This document shows, piece after piece, positions 44,421-51,340 of a stretch of 64,000 nucleotides of DNA. Position 1 is the stretch's first letter; the number at the start of each line of letters is the position of its first letter. The stretch lies in NCBI GenBank assembly GCA_022710485.1, contig JAKLGU010000003.1, positions 1 through 64,000 of the forward strand, given 5' to 3'. Origin of the DNA: Gemmatimonadota bacterium (GTDB lineage Bacteria; Gemmatimonadota; Gemmatimonadetes; Gemmatimonadales; GWC2-71-9). A model generated the notes under the pieces. The model was not told the origin of the DNA and searched no databases. It saw only the letters and a list, made by a program, of their open reading frames with translations. Both the position numbers and the translations under genes were made by a program.

Positions 44421-44786
44421 ATGGCACTCACCCGGATCGTGCTCGGATGGCTGGCCACCTGGCTGCTCTTCCTCCTGTGGGAGGCGGTGGAGGGCAAGGT
44501 GGCTGGCGGGCCCCGTGAACCGGGGCGCACGGTCCTGCGCCGGGCGCCGGGCGCCTATTTCATCGAGTCGCTATTCCTCGCGTTGATCGCCGGACTCTGG
44601 TTCGCGAGCCTGGGCCATGGTGGATGGTGGCTGCTCTTCGGGCTGATCGGCCTGCTGGTCGAGTGGGCCGGATGGATGCGGATCGCCAACATGGACGACA
44701 CCCCCTTCCCTCCCCTCCTCCACGTTCTCCTCGGCGGCCTCCGCGGAGCCGCCGCGGGCGGCGTGCTCTCGCTCATCCTCGCATGA
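44421..44786 (+). CDS. Small integral membrane protein of unknown function
   Basis: A 121-residue protein with about four hydrophobic segments (IVLGWLATWLLFLLW, ESLFLALIAGLWFASL, WWLLFGLIGLLVEWAGWM, GAAAGGVLSLILA). It follows the amidohydrolase gene by 6 bases and overlaps the next gene by 4 (ATGA). Family not recognised. Confidence 0.72.
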   Translation: MALTRIVLGWLATWLLFLLWEAVEGKVAGGPREPGRTVLRRAPGAYFIESLFLALIAGLWFASLGHGGWWLLFGLIGLLVEWAGWMRIANMDDTPFPPLLHVLLGGLRGAAAGGVLSLILA

Positions 44787-45679
44787 GGCACCCTCCCGCC
44801 ACCGCGGCGCTCGAGCGGCTGGAGGAGTTCTTCGCGCCTCGCAGTTCCCGCGCGGCCATCCTGGCGCGCGAGGCGCTCGGCCACCCCGCGCCGGGGGATG
44901 CCGCGGCCCGCGAGGCGGTCATCGCGAGCCTCCAGAAAGGACTCCGACCCGACGGCAGCGTGGGGGGCGCCGCGCTCCCCACGATCTGGCGGGCCATCGA
45001 GCTGATGGAGCTGGGGCACTCCGGACAGGAAGCGACCACCGGCAAACTCATCGCGTGGGTCCTGGCGCTGGCGGGGCAGCCGGGTGCGTTCGGGGAGGGG
45101 TGCCATCCGGCGCGGCACGAGCAGAAGGCGTGCGAGCACTACCTGGCGGGGTTCTTCGCGCCGGCACCCGCCACCGAACGGCTGGCGCCGATCACGATGC
45201 CGTGCGGCAAGACCTTCCGGGCGGAGGCGCAGGCACGGTTCGCGGTAAGCTGCCTGGGGCTCCGGGCGGTGCTGATGGCGGGACTCGCGGGCCGGGCGAG
45301 CGTCAAGAAGCACCTGACCAGCCTGTCCCTCCTGGCGGAGGTCTGGAACGACTGGGGCGGCTACTACGCACCCGACCTGGTCGCATCGGCGCTGCACCCG
45401 CTGGCCATCGCGCCGCCGGTGCACCGCGGAGCCACCCTCCGCGCCGCGTCGTTCATTGCGGAGAACCAGCAGGAGGACGGCACCTGGAGCAACGCCGACC
45501 TCTTCCACACGCTGGAGTCGCTGCTGGCCGCCAACACCCCGCCGGCCCGGAAGGCGGTGGCGCGCGCGGTGCCGGCCCTGATTGCGCTCCAGCGGAAGGA
45601 CGGCTCGTTCGGGCCGACGGCGCAGGAGGAGCGGGCGTTGATCGGGGTGAGGGCGCTGATGGGTGGGGCTGCGAGCTAG
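44783..45679 (+). CDS. Terpenoid-cyclase/prenyltransferase-like alpha-toroid protein
   Basis: A 298-residue soluble protein. Repeating helical pairs end in glycine-rich turns that resemble the QW motifs of squalene-hopene cyclase and protein prenyltransferases: ASLQKGLRPDGSVGG, FIAENQQEDGTWSN and ALIALQRKDGSFG. A CHPARHEQKACEHYL segment offers Cys/His metal-ligand candidates. The DxDD motif of cyclases is absent, so cyclase activity is doubtful. The ATG at 44783 overlaps the membrane-protein stop by 4 bases, implying co-expression with it. Confidence 0.68.
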   Translation: MRHPPATAALERLEEFFAPRSSRAAILAREALGHPAPGDAAAREAVIASLQKGLRPDGSVGGAALPTIWRAIELMELGHSGQEATTGKLIAWVLALAGQPGAFGEGCHPARHEQKACEHYLAGFFAPAPATERLAPITMPCGKTFRAEAQARFAVSCLGLRAVLMAGLAGRASVKKHLTSLSLLAEVWNDWGGYYAPDLVASALHPLAIAPPVHRGATLRAASFIAENQQEDGTWSNADLFHTLESLLAANTPPARKAVARAVPALIALQRKDGSFGPTAQEERALIGVRALMGGAAS

Positions 45680-46417
45680 CTACCCCACCGCCCTCCAGAT
45701 CCACCACACCCCCACCACGATGCTGCCGATACCCGCGAAGCGCCCGATCGCGCGGCCCCAGCGGAGCGACGTCTCCGACGCCTTCCGGAACGCCGCCGCG
45801 GCCACCAGCGCATACGCCGTCATCGCGATGATGGTCCCCAGCCCGAACGCCACCAGGTAACCCAGCCCCACGTACCACTGGCTCATCAACGTCACCGGTA
45901 CCAGCGCCACCACGGCGCTGGTGCCCGCCAACCCGTGCATCAGCCCCACTGCGGTGATGCCGTGCTTGGCGTGATCGTGATCGTGGTGATGATGCCCCTC
46001 CGGAAAATGCGCCGGCACATGGGCCGGGTGGTCGTGGTGCTGGTGGGCGTGCGCGGCCGCCGCCGCGCGATGCGCGTGCAGGTGGGCGTGGTCCCCGTGT
46101 CCCTCCGGGGTGTGGAGATGTAACTTGCGGGCCCGGCGCATGGCCCAGACGCCGACCGTCACGAGGAGCACGCCCACTAGCGCCTCCCCCCACGCGTCGT
46201 ACCGCTCGGGCCAGCGCAGGCCGGTGGCGATGAGGATGCCGCCGGCCACGAACACCGCGATCGAGTGCCCCAGCCCCCAGCGGAGCCCGAACCCCGCGGC
46301 GGAGCGGAGGGCAGGCCGGGTGCTCACGAACGCCGTGACGGCGATCATGTGGTCCACCTCGATGGCGTGGGCCAGCCCGAGGAGGAACGCCGTGGCAAGC
46401 GCGACCGCTGGACTCAC
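45680..46417 (-). CDS. NicO/UreH-type nickel or cobalt membrane transporter
   Basis: A 245-residue membrane protein. The GTG at 46417 with GGAG 8 bases upstream is preferred to an in-frame start further up that overlaps selD. Helix I carries the metal-recognition pattern LAHAIEVDHMIAVTAF, comparable to HAxDADH of NiCoT transporters. A long cytoplasmic loop is His-rich (HLHTPEGHGDHAHLHAH, HHHHDHDH). About six helices are seen. It moves Ni2+ or Co2+, direction unknown. It diverges from selD with only 17 bases between starts. Confidence 0.85.
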   Translation of the reverse strand: MSPAVALATAFLLGLAHAIEVDHMIAVTAFVSTRPALRSAAGFGLRWGLGHSIAVFVAGGILIATGLRWPERYDAWGEALVGVLLVTVGVWAMRRARKLHLHTPEGHGDHAHLHAHRAAAAAHAHQHHDHPAHVPAHFPEGHHHHDHDHAKHGITAVGLMHGLAGTSAVVALVPVTLMSQWYVGLGYLVAFGLGTIIAMTAYALVAAAAFRKASETSLRWGRAIGRFAGIGSIVVGVWWIWRAVG

Positions 46418-46434
46418 GTGATAACTCCGTTTCG

Positions 46435-47517
46435 ATGAATGGACGAATGATCGACCTGCAGGCCACGCACCCACCCCGGATCCGGCTGACGGCGCTCTCG
46501 CACGGCGCCGGCTGCGCCTGCAAACTCGGCAGCGTCGAGCTCTCGGAGGTCCTGCGCCACCTGCCGGGCGTAACCGACCCCCGGGTGCTGGTGGACGCCG
46601 CCTCGCGCGACGACGCGGCGGTGTTCCTGCTCACTCCCGACCGCGCGCTGGTCGCCACCACCGACTTCTTCACGCCGATCGTGGACGACGCCCGGAGCTG
46701 GGGCGCCATCGCCGCCGCCAACGCCCTGAGCGACGTGTACGCCATGGGCGGCACTCCGCTCTTTGCCCTCAACCTGGTGGCCTGGCCCCGCACCGGACTC
46801 CCCTTAGACCTGCTGGGCGAGGTGATGGCCGGCGCCGCCGAGGTGGCCCGTGAAGCGGGCTGCCTCCTCCTCGGCGGACACTCGATCGACGACGCCGAGC
46901 CGAAGTTCGGGCTCGCCGTGACCGGCGAGGTCCACCCCGATCACCTCATGACCAACGCCGCGGGCAGGGCGGGAGACTTCCTCGTCCTCACCAAGCCGCT
47001 CGGCACCGGGCTCCTGACCACGGCGCTCAAGCGCGACCGGCTGACGGAAGCGGAAATTGCGCCGGCCGTCGCCTCGATGCGAACCCTCAACGCCGGCGCC
47101 GCCCGCGCGGCCCGCACTGCCGGGATTCGCTGCGCCACCGACATCACCGGCTTCGGGCTCCTAGGCCACCTCGGCAACATTCTCCGGGGGAGCTCGCTCT
47201 CGGCCGAACTCTGGATGGAGAATCTGCCCGTACTCGAACAGGCGCGCCAGATGGCGGACGAAGGACTGGTGCCGGGCGGCACCGCGCGGAACCTCGCGGC
47301 GGCCGAGCCGCTCACGACCTACAGCGTGGATGTGACCTCCGCCGAGCGTATCTTGCTGGCGGACGCGCAGACCTCGGGCGGGTTGCTGCTGGCCGTGAAT
47401 CCGGAGCGGCTCGGCGAGTTGCTCGCGGCGCTTGAAGCGGAGCGCACCCTCGCGCGCGCCGTCGTCGGGCGGCTTGTAGAGGGCGAGGCGGGCGCGGTGA
47501 GGGTGTCGGTTTCATGA
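46435..47517 (+). CDS. selD: Selenide, water dikinase (selenophosphate synthetase)
   Basis: A 360-residue enzyme that makes selenophosphate from selenide and ATP, the selenium donor for selenocysteine and selenouridine. The N-terminal catalytic loop SHGAGCACK keeps the E. coli Cys17 and Lys20 equivalents (Cys27, Lys30), and GGHSIDDAEPKFGLAVTG and DAQTSGGLLLAV are conserved. The catalytic residue is Cys, not selenocysteine. An ATG at 46447 is an alternative start. No selA, selB or tRNA-Sec is in the window. Hairpin A begins 12 bases after the stop. Confidence 0.97.
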   Translation: MNGRMIDLQATHPPRIRLTALSHGAGCACKLGSVELSEVLRHLPGVTDPRVLVDAASRDDAAVFLLTPDRALVATTDFFTPIVDDARSWGAIAAANALSDVYAMGGTPLFALNLVAWPRTGLPLDLLGEVMAGAAEVAREAGCLLLGGHSIDDAEPKFGLAVTGEVHPDHLMTNAAGRAGDFLVLTKPLGTGLLTTALKRDRLTEAEIAPAVASMRTLNAGAARAARTAGIRCATDITGFGLLGHLGNILRGSSLSAELWMENLPVLEQARQMADEGLVPGGTARNLAAAEPLTTYSVDVTSAERILLADAQTSGGLLLAVNPERLGELLAALEAERTLARAVVGRLVEGEAGAVRVSVS

Positions 47518-47528
47518 GCGCCCCGCTC

Positions 47529-47619
47529 GGGATGGTCTTCCCGGGGCCGCGGTTCGCACCCCCTCCGAGCCATGGTCTCTGTGGGGGATGCGAACCGATG
47601 CCCCGTCCAGACCATTCCC
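47529..47619 (+). ncRNA. Long imperfect hairpin A, putative structured RNA
   Basis: A 91-base inverted repeat: GGGATGGTCT (47529-47538) pairs with AGACCATTCCC (47609-47619, one bulge); GGGGC with GCCCC; GGTTCGCA (47551-47558) with TGCGAACC (47589-47596); CCCCC with GGGGG; apical loop of 19 bases (47564-47582). Internal loops are 4x4 and 3x3. About 28 base pairs in all. Same architecture as hairpin C at 48635-48765. Whether it is a separate RNA or part of the selD mRNA is unknown. Confidence 0.6.
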
Positions 47620-47647
47620 TTCGCTGGGCGCAACGCAGAGCCTGGCC

Positions 47648-47872
47648 ATGAGGTGGTCCGCCGAACGCTACGACCAGCTGGAACATGCCTGCCGGAACGG
47701 TCTGCGAGTCGTGGTGCAGCGCCGAGGCACGGAGTACATCGTGCTGGCCAACCGGGTGGCCACCGGGCCCCGCGGCGAGGCTCTTCATGCACGGTTGCCG
47801 ATGACGGGAGAGATGATGGAGTTCCTGCTCAAGGAGATCGAGTGGTTCCAGGTCCTGAGGAACGAGGGATGA
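47648..47872 (+). CDS. Hypothetical protein (74 aa)
   Basis: A 74-residue protein from the ATG at 47648: an N-terminal helix (SAERYDQLEHACRNGLRV), a beta hairpin (VVVQRRGTEYIVLANRV) and a C-terminal helix (MTGEMMEFLLKEIEWFQVL). It looks like a small soluble alpha/beta domain; no family recognised. It overlaps the RNase H-like gene by 4 bases (ATGA), so the two are translationally coupled, and lies between hairpins A and B. Confidence 0.75.
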   Translation: MRWSAERYDQLEHACRNGLRVVVQRRGTEYIVLANRVATGPRGEALHARLPMTGEMMEFLLKEIEWFQVLRNEG

Positions 47873-48498
47873 CCCAGCCGCTCGCCATCGCCGTGGTGCA
47901 TCTCGACGAGAGCTGCCTCGGCAACGGGCAGGAAGGCCAGACGCCAGGCGGCGCCGGTGGCCTCATCGAGACCGCCACGCGGGGCGGCGTGCAGCGCCGC
48001 GACTTCTTCCTCCACGCCTCCGACACCACCAACAACCGGATGGCGCTGGCCGGCGGTATCGCCGCGCTCCAGCTCCTGGCCGGCAAGGGCCAGCGGATGC
48101 GGGTCCTGCTGGTGTCCGACTCGGAATACCTGGTGAAGGGGATGCGCGAGTGGGTGCCGGCATGGAAAGCTCGTGGCTGGACCCGAAAGGGCGGCCCCAT
48201 CGAGAACCTCCCGCTCTGGCAACAGCTGGTGTCGTCGGCCGGCAAGCACGAGGTCCAGTGGACGTGGGTCCGCGGGCACCAGGGGCACGCCAAGAACGAG
48301 TACGCCAACGACCTGGCCGTGGCGGCGGCCACCGAACAGCACACCTCGGATGGCGCCATTCCGTCGGGGTTCGAGTCCTGGATCGCGGCCAGGCGGAGCC
48401 GCGGGCAGTATCTCGAGTACGACGCCGATGCAACGTATCAAAGCCTCGCTGATCGGCTCGCCCGCGGGGACGTGATTGAACTCAGAGACGTCGAGTAG
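47869..48498 (+). CDS. RNase HI-fold protein with altered catalytic residues
   Basis: A 209-residue RNase H-like protein. The ATG at 47869 (after AACGAGGG) gives an N-terminus matching RNase HI. Compared with E. coli: Asp10 is kept (Asp13, HLDESCLGN), Glu48 is replaced by Ala59 (TNNRMALAGG), Asp70 is kept (Asp84, VSDSEY), His124 is kept (His137, WVRGHQGH) and Asp134 is replaced by Asn147 (NEYANDLA). RNase HI cuts RNA in RNA-DNA hybrids using four acidic residues. Loss of Glu48 in E. coli abolishes activity, so this copy may bind hybrids or act in another way. A C-terminal extension of about 50 residues is present. Confidence 0.88.
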   Translation: MTQPLAIAVVHLDESCLGNGQEGQTPGGAGGLIETATRGGVQRRDFFLHASDTTNNRMALAGGIAALQLLAGKGQRMRVLLVSDSEYLVKGMREWVPAWKARGWTRKGGPIENLPLWQQLVSSAGKHEVQWTWVRGHQGHAKNEYANDLAVAAATEQHTSDGAIPSGFESWIAARRSRGQYLEYDADATYQSLADRLARGDVIELRDVE

Positions 48499-48516
48499 CG
48501 CGCCCCTCGACTCAGA

Positions 48517-48619
48517 ATGATGTGGTCGTCGGGGTCGTCGGCTCCGGAAGTTCTCTAACCACCCCGCGCCTCTCCCCTGCGAACTTCCTGCGCCGACGAT
48601 CCCCATCCTCCCACATCAT
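48517..48619 (+). ncRNA. Long imperfect hairpin B, putative structured RNA
   Basis: ATGATGTGG (48517-48525) pairs with CCACATCAT (48611-48619); GGGG with CCCC; TCGTCGGC (48535-48542) with GCCGACGA (48592-48599); GGAAGTTC (48546-48553) with GAACTTCC (48581-48588); apical loop 27 bases. About 29 base pairs. Begins 18 bases after the RNase H-like stop. With hairpin C it fills the 316-base gap 48499-48814, which has no convincing gene. Confidence 0.55.
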
Positions 48620-48634
48620 CAACCTTTCGGTTCC

Positions 48635-48765
48635 CTCGGTGGAGGCCGGCGGAGGGATTGGTCCGGAGGGCCGTCAGTTCGCGACCCCCGGAGCGACCGC
48701 GGCGCGGAGGGGGCGCGAACTGCCTTGGCCCGAAGGACCACCCCGAGCCGGCCGAACAGACCGAG
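48635..48765 (+). ncRNA. Long imperfect hairpin C, putative structured RNA
   Basis: CTCGGT (48635-48640) pairs with ACCGAG (48760-48765); GGCCGGC with GCCGGCC; GGTCC (48660-48664) with GGACC (48735-48739); GGGCC with GGCCC; CAGTTCGCG (48675-48683) with CGCGAACTG (48714-48722); CCCCC with GGGGG; apical loop of 19 bases. The top half repeats hairpin A's order of stems and loops with compensating base changes. It ends 49 bases before the zinc-ribbon gene. Confidence 0.6.
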
Positions 48766-48814
48766 TCCGGGGCCATGTCTGGCGGCCCGCGCCCCGGACT
48801 GTGAGATTCCAACC

Positions 48815-49573
48815 GTGAGCACCCTTGAACCGCTCTTCCGGCTCCTCGTCCGCACGCTCTCCGAGCGGCAGCCGGAGCGTGTGCACCAGCCGATGTCCAT
48901 CAACGAGCTCATGGATTCGATCCTGCCGTACCGCCTGGTCCGGCGCGAGCTCTCGGTAGACTCGGCGGAGGACTATGAGACGCTCATCTTGCGCCTCTGC
49001 GCCGGTGAAAGTGAATTCGTACAGGCGGAACCCACCACCCAGGCGGCGCTGGCCGCCGAGCTGAGGAAGCCACTCGCGGACCTGGCGCTCCTCCGCGTGT
49101 ACGGCGACACCCACGTCGTCCTCCGCGCCGATCCACTTCTCACCGCCATGGACGACCGCCCTGAGGAACGCTACGCCCCGCCCGGCGCTCGGACCTCGCC
49201 GCCGCCTGAAGCGCCCGAGGCAGCCGAGGTGGAAACGGACAACGCGGCAGCACCGGTGGCGGACAATCAGGGCGAGCAGGACAACGAACCCGACGACGCG
49301 TGGCTACCCGATCCCGTATTCGAGGCCAACGCGAGCGTGGTCACCCCGCGCGCGCCGGATGTCCCTGACGTGCCGCCCGCACAGGCCGACAAGACGCAGG
49401 TCCGCTGTCCCTTCTGCGGCGGGCTGCTGCCGCCGAGGATGGCCATCAACTTCTGTCCGCATTGCGGGATGGGCCAGGACGTCGGCAGTTGTCGCGCCTG
49501 CGGTGCCGACATGGACGTCGGCTGGCGCTACTGCGTCAGTTGCGGCGAGGAAGCCCAGGGAGGTTTGGCGTGA
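48815..49573 (+). CDS. Double zinc-ribbon protein of unknown function
   Basis: A 252-residue protein starting on GTG at 48815. The N-terminal third is helical (LEPLFRLLVRTLSERQPE, SILPYRLVRRELSVDSAEDYETLI). A disordered acidic/proline-rich middle (about 115-190) follows, then two zinc ribbons with four CxxC pairs (CPFCGG, CPHCGM, CRACGA, CVSCGE). Such ribbons mediate protein or nucleic-acid contacts. A GAGATT hexamer ends 6 bases before the GTG and could be a weak leaderless -10. It overlaps the next gene by 4 bases (GTGA). Confidence 0.82.
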   Translation: MSTLEPLFRLLVRTLSERQPERVHQPMSINELMDSILPYRLVRRELSVDSAEDYETLILRLCAGESEFVQAEPTTQAALAAELRKPLADLALLRVYGDTHVVLRADPLLTAMDDRPEERYAPPGARTSPPPEAPEAAEVETDNAAAPVADNQGEQDNEPDDAWLPDPVFEANASVVTPRAPDVPDVPPAQADKTQVRCPFCGGLLPPRMAINFCPHCGMGQDVGSCRACGADMDVGWRYCVSCGEEAQGGLA

Positions 49574-50637
49574 AGAAGGCCAGGATCGCCATCATCGGCG
49601 GCGACGGCATCGGGCCGGAGGTGGTGGACGCGGCGCTGCCGGTCATCGAGGCGGCGGCGCGCACGGAGGGGCTGACGCTCGACACCGAGCGACTCCCCTA
49701 CTCGGCGGATCACTATCTCCGCACCGGGGAGACGCTGCCCGACGAGGCGTTCGAGCACCTGCGCGACGACGTGGACGGCATCCTCCTCGGCGCGCTCGGC
49801 GACCCGCGCGTCCCCGGCAACGAGCACGCGCGTGACATCCTCCTCGGGCTGCGTTTCCGCCTCGACCTGTACATCAATTTCCGGCCGACGCGCCTGTTCC
49901 ACCCCAAGCTGTCGCCGCTGCGCGCCGACCGCCGCACCGACGGGGGCAGCACGGCCATCGACTTCGTCATCTTCCGCGAGAACACGGAGGGGCAGTACCT
50001 CGGCAAGGGCCGCTCGGAAAGCATCGGAACGCCCGACGAGGTGCATGTGTCCGAGGAGATCAACACCCGCAAGGGCGTGGCCCGGATCATCGAGGCGGCC
50101 TTCGCGTGGGCGGCCGCGCACGGCAAGACCCGCGTCACCATGAGCGACAAGTCGAACGCCATCCAGTTCCAGCGGATCTGGGGCCGGCTCTTCCAGGAGA
50201 TCGGCGACCGCTACCCCGACATCCAGCGGGAGCACCGCTACGTGGACGCCCTGGCGCTGGAGCTGGTGCGCGAGCCGGAGCGGTTCCAGGTCATCGTCAC
50301 CACCAACCTCTACGGCGACATCCTGTCGGACCTGGGGGCCGGGCTGATCGGCGGGCTCGGCATCGCGGCCAGCGCCAACCTGCACCCCGGCCGGCCGGGG
50401 CTGTACGAGCCGGTGCACGGCTCGGCGCCGCCGCTGGTCGGCAAGGGCGTCGCCAACCCGATGGCCACGGTGCTGACCGGCGCATTGATGCTGGAGCAAC
50501 TGGGGTGTGCGGCGGGAGCGATGAAGCTGGAACGAGCGGTGGAGCGGGTGGTGGCGAGCGGCCCGCTCACGCCCGACCTGGGCGGCTCTGGAACCACCCG
50601 TGAGGTGGCCCGTGCACTGCTCGATGCGCTGGGGTAG
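49570..50637 (+). CDS. Isocitrate/isopropylmalate dehydrogenase family protein
   Basis: A 355-residue beta-decarboxylating dehydrogenase starting on GTG within the previous gene's stop. Conserved parts are the N-terminal IIGGDGIGPEVV, the loop VIFRENTEGQYLG (Tyr-type catalytic region), SDKSNAIQF, and the metal/nucleotide end VTTNLYGDILSDLGAGLIGG and EPVHGSAPPLVGKGVANPMA. It oxidises 3-isopropylmalate, D-malate or tartrate with NAD. The loop ALGDPRVPGNEHARDI lacks the usual GPKW of LeuB, and no leu genes are adjacent, so a role other than leucine synthesis is quite possible. Confidence 0.93.
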   Translation: MKKARIAIIGGDGIGPEVVDAALPVIEAAARTEGLTLDTERLPYSADHYLRTGETLPDEAFEHLRDDVDGILLGALGDPRVPGNEHARDILLGLRFRLDLYINFRPTRLFHPKLSPLRADRRTDGGSTAIDFVIFRENTEGQYLGKGRSESIGTPDEVHVSEEINTRKGVARIIEAAFAWAAAHGKTRVTMSDKSNAIQFQRIWGRLFQEIGDRYPDIQREHRYVDALALELVREPERFQVIVTTNLYGDILSDLGAGLIGGLGIAASANLHPGRPGLYEPVHGSAPPLVGKGVANPMATVLTGALMLEQLGCAAGAMKLERAVERVVASGPLTPDLGGSGTTREVARALLDALG

Positions 50638-51340
50638 CGGCGCCGCGCTCGTCGCGGCCGTGGTGCTCGCGGCGACTCCCCTGCACGCCCAGGACGCTGA
50701 TACCGAAGGGCAGGTCTGGTCCCGGCTCAACATCCGGCACGAGTTCCCCTCGGCCGCGAGCGTGTCCGTGTTTGGCCAGCTCAAGGACGGGATCGACTAT
50801 GGCTACACCCAGTGGGACTTCGGCCTCCAGCTGACGCGCGCCGCCCGGCGCTTCAGGCGTCCGCACGTCCTCAATGTCGACCCTGACCAGGAGCACGCGT
50901 TCGTCTTCGGCACCGGGTACGAGTACCTCGAGACTACCGAGTCGGGGGACACGAAATACCAGAGCCGCCTCAACCTGGAGGGCACGTTCCGGGCTCGCCC
51001 GTCGAAGACCTTCCGCCTGGCCGACCGCGACCGCTTCGAGTTCCGCTGGATCGACGCCGTCTACTCCACCCGGTACCGCAACCGCCTGACCGCGCAATTC
51101 GACCTCACCGCGGGGAAGCAGCGACTCAGTCCCTACGCCTCCGCGGAGTTCTTCTACACATGGGGGACGACCGACCGCTGGAATGAAGCGCGCTATTCCG
51201 GTGGGATGACCTGGCAGGGGGGGAAGAGCCTTGCGCTCTCGCTCTACTACCTTCGGCAGGACTGCTGGACTTGCCACCCCGTGCACGTGAACGCCGTCGG
51301 GGTGGACCTCAGCTACTTCACCGGCCGGTCGAGCCGGTAG
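50624..51340 (+). CDS. DUF2490 outer-membrane protein
   Basis: A 238-residue exported protein (signal ending near TPLHAQDA) with repeated amphipathic beta strands: LNIRHEFPSAASVSVFGQLKD, FRWIDAVYSTRYRNRLTAQF, LSPYASAEFFYTWG and KSLALSLYYLRQD. This is the DUF2490 pattern, a predicted small barrel of unknown function. The ATG at 50624 overlaps the dehydrogenase stop by 14 bases; a GTG at 50612 with GAGG upstream is an alternative. Its 3' end overlaps the convergent heme oxygenase gene by 23 bases. Confidence 0.82.
   Translation: MRWGSGAALVAAVVLAATPLHAQDADTEGQVWSRLNIRHEFPSAASVSVFGQLKDGIDYGYTQWDFGLQLTRAARRFRRPHVLNVDPDQEHAFVFGTGYEYLETTESGDTKYQSRLNLEGTFRARPSKTFRLADRDRFEFRWIDAVYSTRYRNRLTAQFDLTAGKQRLSPYASAEFFYTWGTTDRWNEARYSGGMTWQGGKSLALSLYYLRQDCWTCHPVHVNAVGVDLSYFTGRSSR

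Noticed and set aside
45680-46474. Longer start for the NicO transporter
   Set aside because: The extension to 46474 would overlap the selD start and has no signal; the GTG at 46417 has a proper ribosome-binding site and begins just before helix I.
46435-47517. SelD as a selenoprotein
   Set aside because: The catalytic position is a normal Cys codon; no in-frame TGA is present.
47529-47619. tRNA-Sec or other tRNA next to selD (GGTTCGCACCCC resembles a T-arm)
   Set aside because: The invariant A of the T-loop is replaced, no D-arm or anticodon arm can be drawn, and the whole region folds better as one long hairpin.
47529-48765. Retron or diversity-generating element
   Set aside because: Hairpins and an RNase H-fold gene are present, but no reverse transcriptase gene or template/variable repeat pair was found.
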